Shown here one piece after another: positions 15,826-23,187 of a stretch of 64,000 nucleotides of DNA; position 1 is the first letter of the stretch; each line of letters opens with the position of its first letter. Made by a program: the position numbers and the translations under genes. The notes under the pieces were generated by a model, which was given only the letters and a program-made list of their open reading frames with translations, was not told the DNA's origin and made no database searches. The stretch comes from Sterolibacterium sp. GTDB taxonomy: Bacteria; Pseudomonadota; Gammaproteobacteria; Burkholderiales; Rhodocyclaceae. The DNA is taken from assembly GCA_023258955.1 (NCBI GenBank), contig JAHFRE010000002.1, forward strand, positions 22,878-86,877. Direction: 5' to 3'.

Positions 15826-16043
15826 GCCGGCACCTCCGACAGATCGCGCACCGAGGTGCTTATACGCAAGCACTTCCCCTCGTAGGCTTCAACATCCGTC
15901 AGGCGGTAGCGAATGTACCCACCAATCCGCATCCACCGGCAGCCATGGCCTTCACTGCGCCACCGAGCCAGGGTCTCCCCGCTACAGTTCCACCTTTCCG
16001 CAAGTTCTTCTGCGGTCAGATGCTTCACGTTGCTCACGATCAT
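15822..16043 (-). CDS. AlpA/excisionase-like HTH protein, first operon gene
   Basis: A 73-residue MerR/AlpA-type DNA-binding protein: LTAEELAERWNCSGETLARWRSEG is the helix-turn-helix and the following MRIGGYIRYRLTDVEAYE the wing. Proteins of this kind act as excisionases or transcription switches. It is the first gene of the leftward operon, next to a pair of 10-base direct repeats that may be its binding sites. Confidence 0.75.
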   Translation of the reverse strand: MIVSNVKHLTAEELAERWNCSGETLARWRSEGHGCRWMRIGGYIRYRLTDVEAYEGKCLRISTSVRDLSEVPA

Positions 16044-16117
16044 CTCCTATCAAACAGCCACAATTGGCGTAGGCGGAGCTTCCTGCGCCAAAGTGGTGAC
16101 GAACATGCGATGGATTT

Positions 16118-16139
16118 GGTGAAAAATCTGGTGAAAAAT
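16118..16139. repeat. Direct repeat GGTGAAAAAT in operon leader
   Basis: GGTGAAAAAT occurs at 16118-16127 and again at 16130-16139, a 12-base period. It lies about 75 bases upstream of the first gene of the leftward operon and next to the terminator of the cassette to its right. A binding site for a phage regulator is possible. Confidence 0.5.
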
Positions 16140-16146
16140 TGAGACG

Positions 16147-16171
16147 AAAAAAAACCGCCCTAAGGCGGTTT
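16147..16171 (-). terminator. Strong leftward terminator
   Basis: On the minus strand AAACCGCC-TTAG-GGCGGTTT is followed by a run of five further Ts (eight in total). It lies 17 bases after the stop of the gene at 16189 and insulates the 16.2-18.5 kb cassette from the phage operon. Confidence 0.92.
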
Positions 16172-16188
16172 GAATTCATAGACGGCAC

Positions 16189-17157
16189 TTATCGTCGTAA
16201 CAATCGATGGCGCCCGTGACTTACCTGCTCGAACCAATCATCCAGTTGGAAGGCACCACCAGGTTTCTGCCCCATTGCATTAGCAAGGGAATCTGATCTC
16301 GACTTAACATCGACCTTGACATCGACCCAGGCAAAACCAGCGGCATCATGGTTTTTGCGCTGCCAGAACAAGGCAATGATGGCCTTTTGCTTGCCTTTGA
16401 AGCGTTTTGACCTGGATCCAATTGTCAGTGTGCCCGACTCGTCGAAATTAAAGGTCGAATCGATCGCGCTTCCTGGTTTCTGCGTTACAAGACGATCTAG
16501 CAAGACGCGGTTAATGACCAGTTTCTCCTCTCCAGTGACCCAGATGTTGTCGAGGGAAACCGTCATATGCCCCGACGGCATGGCGATTCGTGCATCTGGT
16601 GACTTCCCAGTAAAAAGAATCACACCATTTATCAGATCTGGTCTCTCATCTAGGTGAGCAATGACGGCATCAAGGTTCTTGCGAAGGTTGCGAACCACAA
16701 GAACGGGCATGCGCATCGATCCAATCCTGGCCTCGCCAAGAAACCAAAATAGATTCCCAAGTAGCGGGCTCTTGATGCCTGACCTAAAATGCGAGGGAAT
16801 CTCGAGTTGATCGGCAATCAATATCCAGAGTGCCTCTGGGATCAATCGATAAATCGCGATTTCGTCGAGTGTGACGGCAATCTCACGGCCGGATCGCGGA
16901 CAAACATAATGTGCACACTTGGACTCCGTGTCGTACTCGACGTCGACCTCAACTGGCTCCTGATTTGCTACGATATCAACAACAGTCGAGGACTCGTACC
17001 GTTCGAACATCAGCAAACCAGCCCCTTCCAGCTTCTTACCGATGCCTCGATTTCCCTGCAGGTCACTGCCCAGTACGAAGCGATCACGCATAGCCAACAA
17101 TTGCAGGAATTTGGCGCCTGCTTTCGCTGAAATGCTTACCCCGTCATCAGAATTCAT
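16189..17157 (-). CDS. Unknown protein of cargo cassette, gene B
   Basis: A 322-residue protein starting MNSDDGVSISAKAG; the start overlaps the end of gene A by 11 bases, so they are translationally coupled. I do not recognise the fold. It is mixed alpha/beta with no signal peptide or membrane segment. A possible zinc-like CAHYVCPRSG pair lies near residue 81, and the C-terminus is basic (HGRHRLLRR). No nuclease, ATPase or kinase motif is evident. It ends at a strong private terminator. Position between the two arms of the element and an AT-richer look than the phage operon suggest cargo, possibly defence or exclusion. Confidence 0.7.
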   Translation of the reverse strand: MNSDDGVSISAKAGAKFLQLLAMRDRFVLGSDLQGNRGIGKKLEGAGLLMFERYESSTVVDIVANQEPVEVDVEYDTESKCAHYVCPRSGREIAVTLDEIAIYRLIPEALWILIADQLEIPSHFRSGIKSPLLGNLFWFLGEARIGSMRMPVLVVRNLRKNLDAVIAHLDERPDLINGVILFTGKSPDARIAMPSGHMTVSLDNIWVTGEEKLVINRVLLDRLVTQKPGSAIDSTFNFDESGTLTIGSRSKRFKGKQKAIIALFWQRKNHDAAGFAWVDVKVDVKSRSDSLANAMGQKPGGAFQLDDWFEQVSHGRHRLLRR

Positions 17158-18415
17158 TGATGATGCCCCAGTGCCGCAGCATCCGGTCACGAAGTTCCCG
17201 TTCCTCGTTGCTCATCCTGCCGTTCGAGCATCCGCCGGGTTGCTTGATTTGTACTGGTAGCCCATGCTTCCGTCGTTCGCCTTTCTTCGGAATGTCTATC
17301 AGTAGTTTGATCTGCGTGATCTCATAGGGTGTCAGATCATCGATGCCGAAATCCCCGAGAGCAGCAGCCCATATCGTACGTCCCTCATTACGATTAACTC
17401 TGATATCGAGGTAGTTGGAAAACGCGCGCTGCCGTGATTCGGAGCCTTCGGCCGCGAAGTGCTTCTGCTCCACCCTGATATGTGTAACAAGCACGGATCC
17501 AATGGGTTCGCCTTGAGAAGGGAAATCCCGAGGCTTCTTGAACGAATCGAGGTCGAATGACCTGATCGGGAGCCGATCGCCTGAAATATCCAGGCCCATG
17601 ATCGCATCGGCAAACGCGCGACAGATATCCTTGTGCAGATTGTATATCTTGAAATAGACCTCGATGAAACCTGAGGCTGGCTCATAGGTCAGACGAATAC
17701 GTTCGCATGGCACGATATACTTTGTCTTGATGGTTCCGTCGACAACCGTTTCATAGCTGTCTGCATCCTTGTTGATCGCCACTGTAAACTGATACAACGT
17801 GACCGCTACGGCTGCGGATTCCACCTCATCTTCATCTTCACCTTCATCTTCATCTACCACGAAGTTGGTCTGTGCAACGCGCACAAAGTCTGTAACAGCG
17901 ATATCGCTTGATTTCAACTGCATCAGCGACGCAATGTGATCAGCGAGCTTTGCCTTGGATTCCTCAGTGACGACCAACACAATACCTGGCTTCCCGGTAA
18001 ACCCGCTATAGACTTTGGGTGCCATGCGATACTCGATGGCATAGCGCGCCTCCTCTGCTTCGCAAAATACCATCGGGTATTCAACATAGAGCCACAGCAT
18101 CCTCGCAATGTTGTCAGGCAACACTTTCAGGTCCGGGAATTTCACGGATGCGCCATGCGATCTTGCCGCCTCCAATCCTGCATCGCGGGCCATCAGGTGG
18201 ATTCTTTCCGAACGATCCTCGAATTGCTTGCGCGCATTTGCCGCTGCCGAATTCATTACAGCTTCGATGCTTTCACGAACCTTTTCGATCGGTTCTGTCC
18301 AGTCAATCACTGCAGCACTTACCGCATCACAGCCGGCCATGAATTTCTGCAGCAGCGGCAAGGTATTTTTCTTCGTCTTCTGAACGAGCCGGGTGAAGTT
18401 CTCCATATCTTTCAT
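17147..18415 (-). CDS. Unknown protein of cargo cassette, gene A
   Basis: A 422-residue protein starting MKDMENFTRLVQK with GGGAG upstream. The first 90 residues are helical and likely coiled-coil. The middle carries a striking acidic run (DEDEGEDEDEVE) at about residue 185, between two alpha/beta parts. The C-terminal 35 residues are basic (KKGERRKHGL, then NEERELRDRMLRHWG), like a DNA- or partner-binding helix. No known motif is seen. It overlaps the small frame upstream and gene B downstream, so the set is one operon. Confidence 0.7.
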   Translation of the reverse strand: MKDMENFTRLVQKTKKNTLPLLQKFMAGCDAVSAAVIDWTEPIEKVRESIEAVMNSAAANARKQFEDRSERIHLMARDAGLEAARSHGASVKFPDLKVLPDNIARMLWLYVEYPMVFCEAEEARYAIEYRMAPKVYSGFTGKPGIVLVVTEESKAKLADHIASLMQLKSSDIAVTDFVRVAQTNFVVDEDEGEDEDEVESAAVAVTLYQFTVAINKDADSYETVVDGTIKTKYIVPCERIRLTYEPASGFIEVYFKIYNLHKDICRAFADAIMGLDISGDRLPIRSFDLDSFKKPRDFPSQGEPIGSVLVTHIRVEQKHFAAEGSESRQRAFSNYLDIRVNRNEGRTIWAAALGDFGIDDLTPYEITQIKLLIDIPKKGERRKHGLPVQIKQPGGCSNGRMSNEERELRDRMLRHWGIINEF

Positions 18416-18530
18416 TTTTTGGTAGCTCCCTGTTACCAAATAATTCCCAAAGCCCCAACTGGAACTCGAGGTATTGCTTCCACAACGGTAGATTGCCCCT
18501 GTGGTCGATAGCGTCAAACGGCATTGCCAC
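18327..18530 (-). CDS. Small unknown protein overlapping gene A
   Basis: A 67-residue frame starting at GTG (or ATG at 18524), with natural-looking composition: LPLWKQYLEFQLGLWELFGN then an acidic helix. Its last 89 bases overlap the start of gene A in another phase. Both frames look coding, so this is either a true overlapping gene or the sign of a frameshift that split one longer protein. The open frame continues upstream with plausible residues but no start codon. No good ribosome site. Confidence 0.45.
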   Translation of the reverse strand: MAMPFDAIDHRGNLPLWKQYLEFQLGLWELFGNRELPKNERYGELHPARSEDEEKYLAAAAEIHGRL

Positions 18531-19055
18531 AGGAATATGAGCAATTCGGGTGGTGTAGCTCGGCGATCTTGATTCTCCTTCGCATTCTCCAGCGCTGCTC
18601 GGATCCTACAGATCACGAAAATGCTCTGGAGCTGCTACTTGAGTCCATGCTACTGATGCAATGGCTCACCAGCTGAGCCTATCTCGTCTCCCAAAAAATA
18701 ATTTGCGCCCGGCGCTATGCAACCGGCTGGATCTAGAAATTTGCCGAGGATGGGAGCTGACCTGCCTGCGGTGGTTACTGGGACCCACTGTGGGAGATGG
18801 GTGCTGCAGGCCACGGAGCTGCTACATGGAAATACGTCCGCCGCGAATGGCCTAAACAACCTCGCGAGTATGGCGCCGATTCGCTCTGGCGTTGGGAAGC
18901 AAGGTTTCTTTGCCGACGGAAGTTGGCGCTATATGTTGCCTTATGCGTTCGGCTGTCATTGCATCTCGCCTCCTTACTACGCCCTCGTGGCGCGCCACAA
19001 AGGAAGTTGCCAGAATCTCCATCATCATTTCTATTTGCGATATTGCACACCCGCG
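18531..19055. other. Divergent control region, 525 bases
   Basis: This gap separates the leftward cassette from the rightward integrase arm and should hold the promoters of both. I see no CI-like repressor gene in it. The only local feature is a strong AAGGAGG ribosome site on the minus strand at 18969-18975 with a 35-codon frame after it (18852-18959). No clear palindromic operators were found by eye. Confidence 0.5.
18852..18959 (-). CDS. Possible 35-residue protein with strong RBS
   Basis: ATG at 18959 lies 9 bases after AAGGAGG, the best ribosome site in this part of the window. The 35 residues are basic (MTAERIRQHIAPTSVGKE, then NARANRRHTREVV). It could be a tiny regulatory protein or a leader peptide. 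It may equally be chance, since a second ATG five bases earlier leads to an immediate stop. Confidence 0.3.
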   Translation of the reverse strand: MTAERIRQHIAPTSVGKETLLPNARANRRHTREVV

Positions 19056-19373
19056 ATGGCCCACGACCCGTATCTTTGCAGTGCAGATAACGTATCGACG
19101 GAACCTGATCGCCCCTTTCCGCACAAAGGCAAGCGCAAGAAAGCCCAAGTCACCTGCACCTGCGCCGGTTACTCCTTCCCCCACCGCATCGGTAGCGGCA
19201 ACTGCATCGCCGAAGACCCGGATGCGGACGACGACAGCTATTGCGGCCACTGCAGCGGCACCGGCATGGGCGAACACGACGGTTCTTCCTGTTCCTGCTG
19301 CGGTGGGTCCGGGACATTCCGTCGCCAGCCCGAGTACGACGATCGCCGCGACTACGAGAGGGACGGCTGGTGA
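19056..19373 (+). CDS. Cys-rich zinc-finger phage protein
   Basis: A 105-residue protein starting MAHDPYLCSADN. It has a KGKRKKAQVTC basic stretch, then two DnaJ-type zinc knuckles, CGHCSGTG and CSCCGGSG, that usually bind zinc and unfolded chains or nucleic acid. The C-terminus is rich in Asp and Arg. It is first in the rightward arm. The longer upstream frame has no support. Related short Cys-rich proteins are common in prophage early regions. Confidence 0.65.
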   Translation: MAHDPYLCSADNVSTEPDRPFPHKGKRKKAQVTCTCAGYSFPHRIGSGNCIAEDPDADDDSYCGHCSGTGMGEHDGSSCSCCGGSGTFRRQPEYDDRRDYERDGW

Positions 19374-19519
19374 TCCGCCTGATCTACAAATTTCTGCTGT
19401 TCTGGACCCGCTTCAAATTGGCGGTCTTCGCAGACGCCAATCCTCACTACCGCATGCACCTTCGCAACCTCGAGGTCCGCTACCTGCGCGCCCTCTACAA
19501 AAAGGAGTTTGGACTATGA
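19370..19519 (+). CDS. Small hypothetical phage protein, 49 residues
   Basis: Starts at GTG overlapping the previous stop (GTGA). A hydrophobic-aromatic N-terminus (LIYKFLLFWTRFKLAVFA) and a basic C-terminus suggest a membrane-associated peptide. Overlaps on both sides (GTGA and ATGA) support that it is translated. Confidence 0.6.
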   Translation: MIRLIYKFLLFWTRFKLAVFADANPHYRMHLRNLEVRYLRALYKKEFGL

Positions 19520-19629
19520 ATAACAGCAAGACGCCCCGGGTGCGCAAGCCCGGCCCCGACCGCCCGGCCGGCAGCAAGCGCTCGCGCATGGCAATCGAGG
19601 CGCCCACCATTGAAGGAGACAAGAAATGA
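19516..19629 (+). CDS. Small basic phage protein, 37 residues
   Basis: MNNSKTPRVRKPGPDRP begins at an ATG that forms ATGA with the previous stop, and its own stop forms ATGA with the next gene. The protein is Lys/Arg/Pro-rich and probably disordered. A role in nucleic-acid binding is possible but unproven. Confidence 0.6.
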   Translation: MNNSKTPRVRKPGPDRPAGSKRSRMAIEAPTIEGDKK

Positions 19630-20375
19630 GCCTATCCCAACAAATCATCGCCGCCATAGGTACTTCGCCTGGTGGTACCGTTAAGCAAATAGCAGCTGCG
19701 GCCGGCATATCGGAAGCCCGAGTAGGCCCTGCGATTTCACGGTTGCACGCTCGAGGGCGGCTTACCCGCACCAAAGCACACACGACGCCCAGCGGTAGCA
19801 TTGCCTATGCATATAGCCTAGGGTCGTCCCAGCCAAGTATAGATAGGGCAAAACCCAAAAGTGCAAACAACTCAAACAACACAAACAACACAAACCTGAC
19901 CAGTCTCATCGACCAGATGAGCCGAGCCCTGGCCAACCAGATTGCCAGTGGTATCGGCGCGCACTTGATGGTGGAGCTTTCCAAGATGGCGCCTGACGCA
20001 TCAACCCGGGTTGCGCTGCCCACTGCGCAGGATTTGATCGCTCGAGTGCCGCTGGCCCTTCCCGCCCCAGCGGCAAGGAAGCTGACGAAGGTGGTCATCG
20101 TCGGCATGAATTCCAAGCAGGCCGGTGCGATCCAGAACCAGTTCCACGACACGCTGCACATTGACTTCTGGAACGACAAGGACGGTCATTCGCTGGAAAT
20201 GCTCAAGCAATTCAGCCGTCACGCCGAGCACGTGTTTTTCAACATGAGCAACTGTAGCCATACGGCTGTTGCAATGTCTCAGAGCGTCGGCGCCACTATC
20301 ACCCGAGTATCTGGCGGCACGACAGCCATGGCCGATGCGCTCACCAAGTTCTACGTTGAAGAAGTTACATCCTGA
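19626..20375 (+). CDS. Winged-helix plus DUF2325-like phage protein
   Basis: A 249-residue protein. Residues 1-60 form a winged-helix DNA-binding domain (GTVKQIAAAAGISEARVGPAISRLHARGRL). An Asn/Thr linker follows (NNSNNTNNTN at about 80). The C-terminal 90 residues, beginning VVIVGMNSKQAG and containing NCSHTAVAMSQ, resemble DUF2325, a small Rossmann-like domain of unknown function. It looks like a regulator that may sense a ligand. Coupled to the genes before it; followed by a 73-base gap. Confidence 0.7.
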   Translation: MSLSQQIIAAIGTSPGGTVKQIAAAAGISEARVGPAISRLHARGRLTRTKAHTTPSGSIAYAYSLGSSQPSIDRAKPKSANNSNNTNNTNLTSLIDQMSRALANQIASGIGAHLMVELSKMAPDASTRVALPTAQDLIARVPLALPAPAARKLTKVVIVGMNSKQAGAIQNQFHDTLHIDFWNDKDGHSLEMLKQFSRHAEHVFFNMSNCSHTAVAMSQSVGATITRVSGGTTAMADALTKFYVEEVTS

Positions 20376-20448
20376 CTCGCACGTCGATCGCGGCAATGAA
20401 TGACGCAATCCGCCAGCGGGCTACTGTCCATTTCTTGAAGGAATATGT

Positions 20449-20877
20449 GTGATCTGCAAGCCCAGCAACCCGAAAGACATTGTCGCCGTCGGCAAAGCCC
20501 CTATGAGCACCGTCTCCGCGCCAGTCATGGCCGAGATCGGCGTCGCCATGCTCGAGGGCGCGTGCAAATATGGCTTCGCCAATTATCGCGTCGTTGGCGT
20601 GCGCGCCAGCGTCTACTACGACGCCACCATGCGCCACCTGTTTTCCTGGTGGGAGGGTGAGGATGTCGATCCTGACAGCGGTTTGTGCCACGTCACCAAG
20701 GCGATCACGAGTTTAGTGGTCCTGCGCGACGCAATGCTGCACAGCATGGTCGAGGACGACCGGCCTCCAGGAGCGCTGAAGCCATTCTACGTCGGGCTCA
20801 ACGCCAAGGCCGCAGCAATCGTCGAGAAATACAAGGCCGTTCAGCCGAAGCACTACACAAGGGCGGACATGAAATGA
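20449..20877 (+). CDS. DUF5664 protein, dATP/dGTP diphosphohydrolase-like
   Basis: A 142-residue protein starting at GTG (20449), 8 bases after GAAGGA. NPKDIVAVGKAPMSTV, KYGFANYRVVGVRASVYYDATMRHLFSWWEGEDVDPDSG and the following helix match DUF5664, a MazG-like all-alpha family linked to (deoxy)purine diphosphohydrolases of phages. The glutamate/aspartate cluster EGEDVDPDS would bind Mg2+. It may trim nucleotide pools or block signal nucleotides. Substrate unknown here. Confidence 0.82.
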   Translation: MICKPSNPKDIVAVGKAPMSTVSAPVMAEIGVAMLEGACKYGFANYRVVGVRASVYYDATMRHLFSWWEGEDVDPDSGLCHVTKAITSLVVLRDAMLHSMVEDDRPPGALKPFYVGLNAKAAAIVEKYKAVQPKHYTRADMK

Positions 20878-21116
20878 ACCAGAGCAAACTCGGCAGCTTC
20901 ATCGAAGCCTGGTTCAACGTGCTTATTGGCTTCGGCATCAACTTCACAGCGAACATGGTGATTCTGCCGCTCTTCGGATTCAACATCACGCTCACAGACA
21001 ATTTGTTGATCGGTATGGTCTTTACCATCATCAGCGTGATCCGCTCGTACGCCATCAGGCGCTGGTTCAACACAAGGCTTCATGAGACAGCAATGCGCCT
21101 TGCTGGGGGCAAGTGA
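20874..21116 (+). CDS. DUF7220-like two-helix membrane protein
   Basis: An 80-residue protein starting by ATGA overlap. Two transmembrane helices are evident (FNVLIGFGINFTANMVILPLF and LLIGMVFTIISVIRSYAI), followed by a basic, amphipathic tail (RRWFNTRLHETAMRL). This is the DUF7220 pattern found in prophages; its function is unknown. It is coupled to the DUF5664 gene. Confidence 0.72.
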   Translation: MNQSKLGSFIEAWFNVLIGFGINFTANMVILPLFGFNITLTDNLLIGMVFTIISVIRSYAIRRWFNTRLHETAMRLAGGK

Positions 21117-21143
21117 AATGAGCCACCGCAATAGTCACAAACC

Positions 21144-21455
21144 ATGCAACTAAAGAGAGCCTTTAGCCGCCTCATGCACCCAGGCTGGCGCTTTTCCAGG
21201 CGCCATATGCTGCCGACCGCGGGCCAGCTATGGCTTTGGGCGCTCGTCGCCGTCATGGCCGTCGTCATTGCGCTCGGTGTGGCCAACCAGCTCTTGATCA
21301 TATCCATGTTCGACGAGATGCGTGACGCAATTTCCATTGCGAACCGAGCGAAGCAGTGCCTGGAAGGACGGCGTACCCTTGGCAGTCAGGTGATGGAGGA
21401 CGGCAAGACTTGGGACATTCTTTGCACGATCAAGTATGTGCGGCCGCCGCAATGA
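21144..21455 (+). CDS. Single-pass membrane phage protein
   Basis: A 103-residue protein with a basic N-terminus, one transmembrane helix at about 30-53 (WLWALVAVMAVVIALGVANQLL) and a soluble C-terminal domain with Cys residues (KQCLEGRRT, WDILCTIKY). The topology suggests a periplasm-facing tail. No family is recognised. It ends in an ATGA overlap with the DUF4224 gene. Confidence 0.6.
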   Translation: MQLKRAFSRLMHPGWRFSRRHMLPTAGQLWLWALVAVMAVVIALGVANQLLIISMFDEMRDAISIANRAKQCLEGRRTLGSQVMEDGKTWDILCTIKYVRPPQ

Positions 21456-21685
21456 GTAGCACCATGTTCCTCACCCCCGACGAAATCGCCGATCTGTCTG
21501 GCTACAAGCCGCAGTCAGTGGCACATCAGTGCCGCTGGCTTGATCGCCACGGGTTCCCGTTTGAGCTCTCTGCAACCGGCCGGCCGAAGGTACTGCGATC
21601 CTACGTTGAGCGCCGAATGGGACTTGCTACGCAGGCGAAGAAGAGCCAATGTGAGCCTGACTTCAGCAAGTGGGAGGACAGGTAG
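21452..21685 (+). CDS. DUF4224 protein upstream of integrase
   Basis: A 77-residue protein, MSSTMFLTPDEIADLSGYKPQSVAHQCRWL, with an HTH-like segment, matching DUF4224. Members sit directly upstream of tyrosine integrases and probably act in excision as recombination directionality factors. It starts by ATGA overlap and stops one base before the integrase ATG, so the two are co-translated. Confidence 0.85.
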   Translation: MSSTMFLTPDEIADLSGYKPQSVAHQCRWLDRHGFPFELSATGRPKVLRSYVERRMGLATQAKKSQCEPDFSKWEDR

Positions 21686-21686
21686 G

Positions 21687-22715
21687 ATGGCGGGGAAACG
21701 GAAATTCCCATCACGCTTGCCGCCGCGATTGTATATGACCAAGGGCAAGCTGGTGACAAGCTATTGGACCATCTTGCCTGGGAACAAATGGGCGGGGCTG
21801 GGTCACGACCTTATCGCTGCCAAGCGGATGCTTCTGTCCCTTCAAAGCAACGTTCCTTCGGTCGGGTCCATTGGGGAACTGATTGACGACTATCTGCGCG
21901 ACGAGCTGTGCCCACTGGTTGCGCAGGGCAAGCGCGCACAGCGCACCCTCGACGACCGCGAGGCGCAGTCCGTTGAGTTGAAAGCGGCCTTCGGAAAAAT
22001 GGCCATTGCCGATCTCACTCCAAACCACGTCTGGAAGTACCTGCACAAGTTCCGCGGCACGGTGGCGCCCGTGCGCGCAAACCGGGAAATCACGTTCCTG
22101 AAAGCTGTATATTCCTGGGCGCGCGACCAGGGACTGATTCGCGACAATCCCTGCACCGGCGTCAAGATGAACGAAGAGGTGCCGCGCGATCGATTGGTCA
22201 GTGACAAGGAACTAGCAGCCTTCCTCAAGCTCGCTCGCGAGAGCGGCGACATCAGCACCCGGGCGGCGCTGGCATTCCATATCGCTTACTTGACCGGCAA
22301 GGGTCAGGGTCAGATTTTACGGCTGTCGCGCAGCCAGATGTCCGACCAGGGCATTGAATTCGGCAAACGCAAGGGCGGCGCCTGCGTTCTGGTCACCTGG
22401 TCAGACGAATTGCGCGCGGCCATCGATGAATCACTAGCCATGCCTTCACGGATCTCGCCGATGTTTGTCGTCCACACGCAAACCGGCTCGCCGTATAGCA
22501 GTGACGGCTTCAAGAAGGGGTGGCAGCTACTGATGCGTAAATGGGTTGCTCAAGGTGGCGAACGCTTTACCTTCCACGATTCCCGCGCAAAGGCGACGAC
22601 CGATGTGATCGAGCAGGGCCGCAAGGCGAGCGAACTGACAGGGCACAAGCTGGAATCGACGGTGACCAAGATCTACGATCGGCGGCATATCCGAGTATCG
22701 GCGCCGGTAAGGTAA
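21687..22715 (+). CDS. Tyrosine integrase, probably impaired
   Basis: A 342-residue site-specific recombinase. It has a SAM-like core-binding domain (about 70-165) and a catalytic domain with HDSRAKA (the HxxR of box II), LTGHKLESTVTKIYDRR with the late histidine and nucleophilic tyrosine. The first catalytic arginine, expected in a TGxR motif, is replaced: the motif here reads LTGKGQGQIL, with Gly (GGT) where Arg (CGT) is usual, a one-base change. If so, integration or excision is blocked. Last gene of the arm; attachment site should lie just beyond 22715. Confidence 0.85.
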   Translation: MAGKRKFPSRLPPRLYMTKGKLVTSYWTILPGNKWAGLGHDLIAAKRMLLSLQSNVPSVGSIGELIDDYLRDELCPLVAQGKRAQRTLDDREAQSVELKAAFGKMAIADLTPNHVWKYLHKFRGTVAPVRANREITFLKAVYSWARDQGLIRDNPCTGVKMNEEVPRDRLVSDKELAAFLKLARESGDISTRAALAFHIAYLTGKGQGQILRLSRSQMSDQGIEFGKRKGGACVLVTWSDELRAAIDESLAMPSRISPMFVVHTQTGSPYSSDGFKKGWQLLMRKWVAQGGERFTFHDSRAKATTDVIEQGRKASELTGHKLESTVTKIYDRRHIRVSAPVR

Positions 22716-22758
22716 GGTGGCTATCGTTCAGTCGCAGCAACGGGCTGGAACGCTCCAA

Positions 22759-23100
22759 CTATTTGTTGTTATAGCCACGACTGACCATCATTTCGGACAC
22801 CACCTTAGAAAACTCAGCTCGTGATGTGTTCCGAATTTCAGAAATTTCACTTGCCGCATCTACTAAGGTCTGCATCGTGGCCATGGTATGTTGCGAGCGC
22901 AATGTTAGAGCCCGCGTCGGATCGTTGGCCGAAGTAATTGCCTTGACGTTATCCACACTGGCCTTGAATAGAATCTTGGCAAGATCTATCTGGATTGAGA
23001 CGATCCGTTGCGAACTCTCTATTGATTCTTTGACAAGGTGCATCGCTGCTTCCATATTCTTGCGATGCAAATTGCCAAGATAGTCCGGCTTCAAGTCCAT
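22759..23100 (-). CDS. Phasin-family protein
   Basis: A 113-residue protein starting MDLKPDYLGNLHRKN. Long amphipathic helices (ALTLRSQHTMATMQTL, then RNTSRAEFSKVVSEMM) match the phasin pattern TIGR01841/Phasin_2, which coats polyhydroxyalkanoate granules. It is shorter than usual (about 180 residues) and lacks the N-terminal helix. It stands 44 bases after the integrase and is the last gene of the leftward string, far from the PHA genes at 55.8-59.8 kb. It may be a true phasin or a phasin-like helix protein with another job. Confidence 0.7.
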   Translation of the reverse strand: MDLKPDYLGNLHRKNMEAAMHLVKESIESSQRIVSIQIDLAKILFKASVDNVKAITSANDPTRALTLRSQHTMATMQTLVDAASEISEIRNTSRAEFSKVVSEMMVSRGYNNK

Positions 23101-23187
23101 GCAATTTTCACGAGGATGACGAAGATATAGAGTTTGCCACAATAACCGGGGTCGGTCAGTGTCGATCTGAGATCGGGCGAAATAATT

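Noticed and set aside
22717..22778. Attachment site hairpin after the integrase
   Set aside because: An 8-base inverted repeat (GTGGCTAT and ATAGCCAC) is present, but without a matching copy at the other end this is too weak to call.
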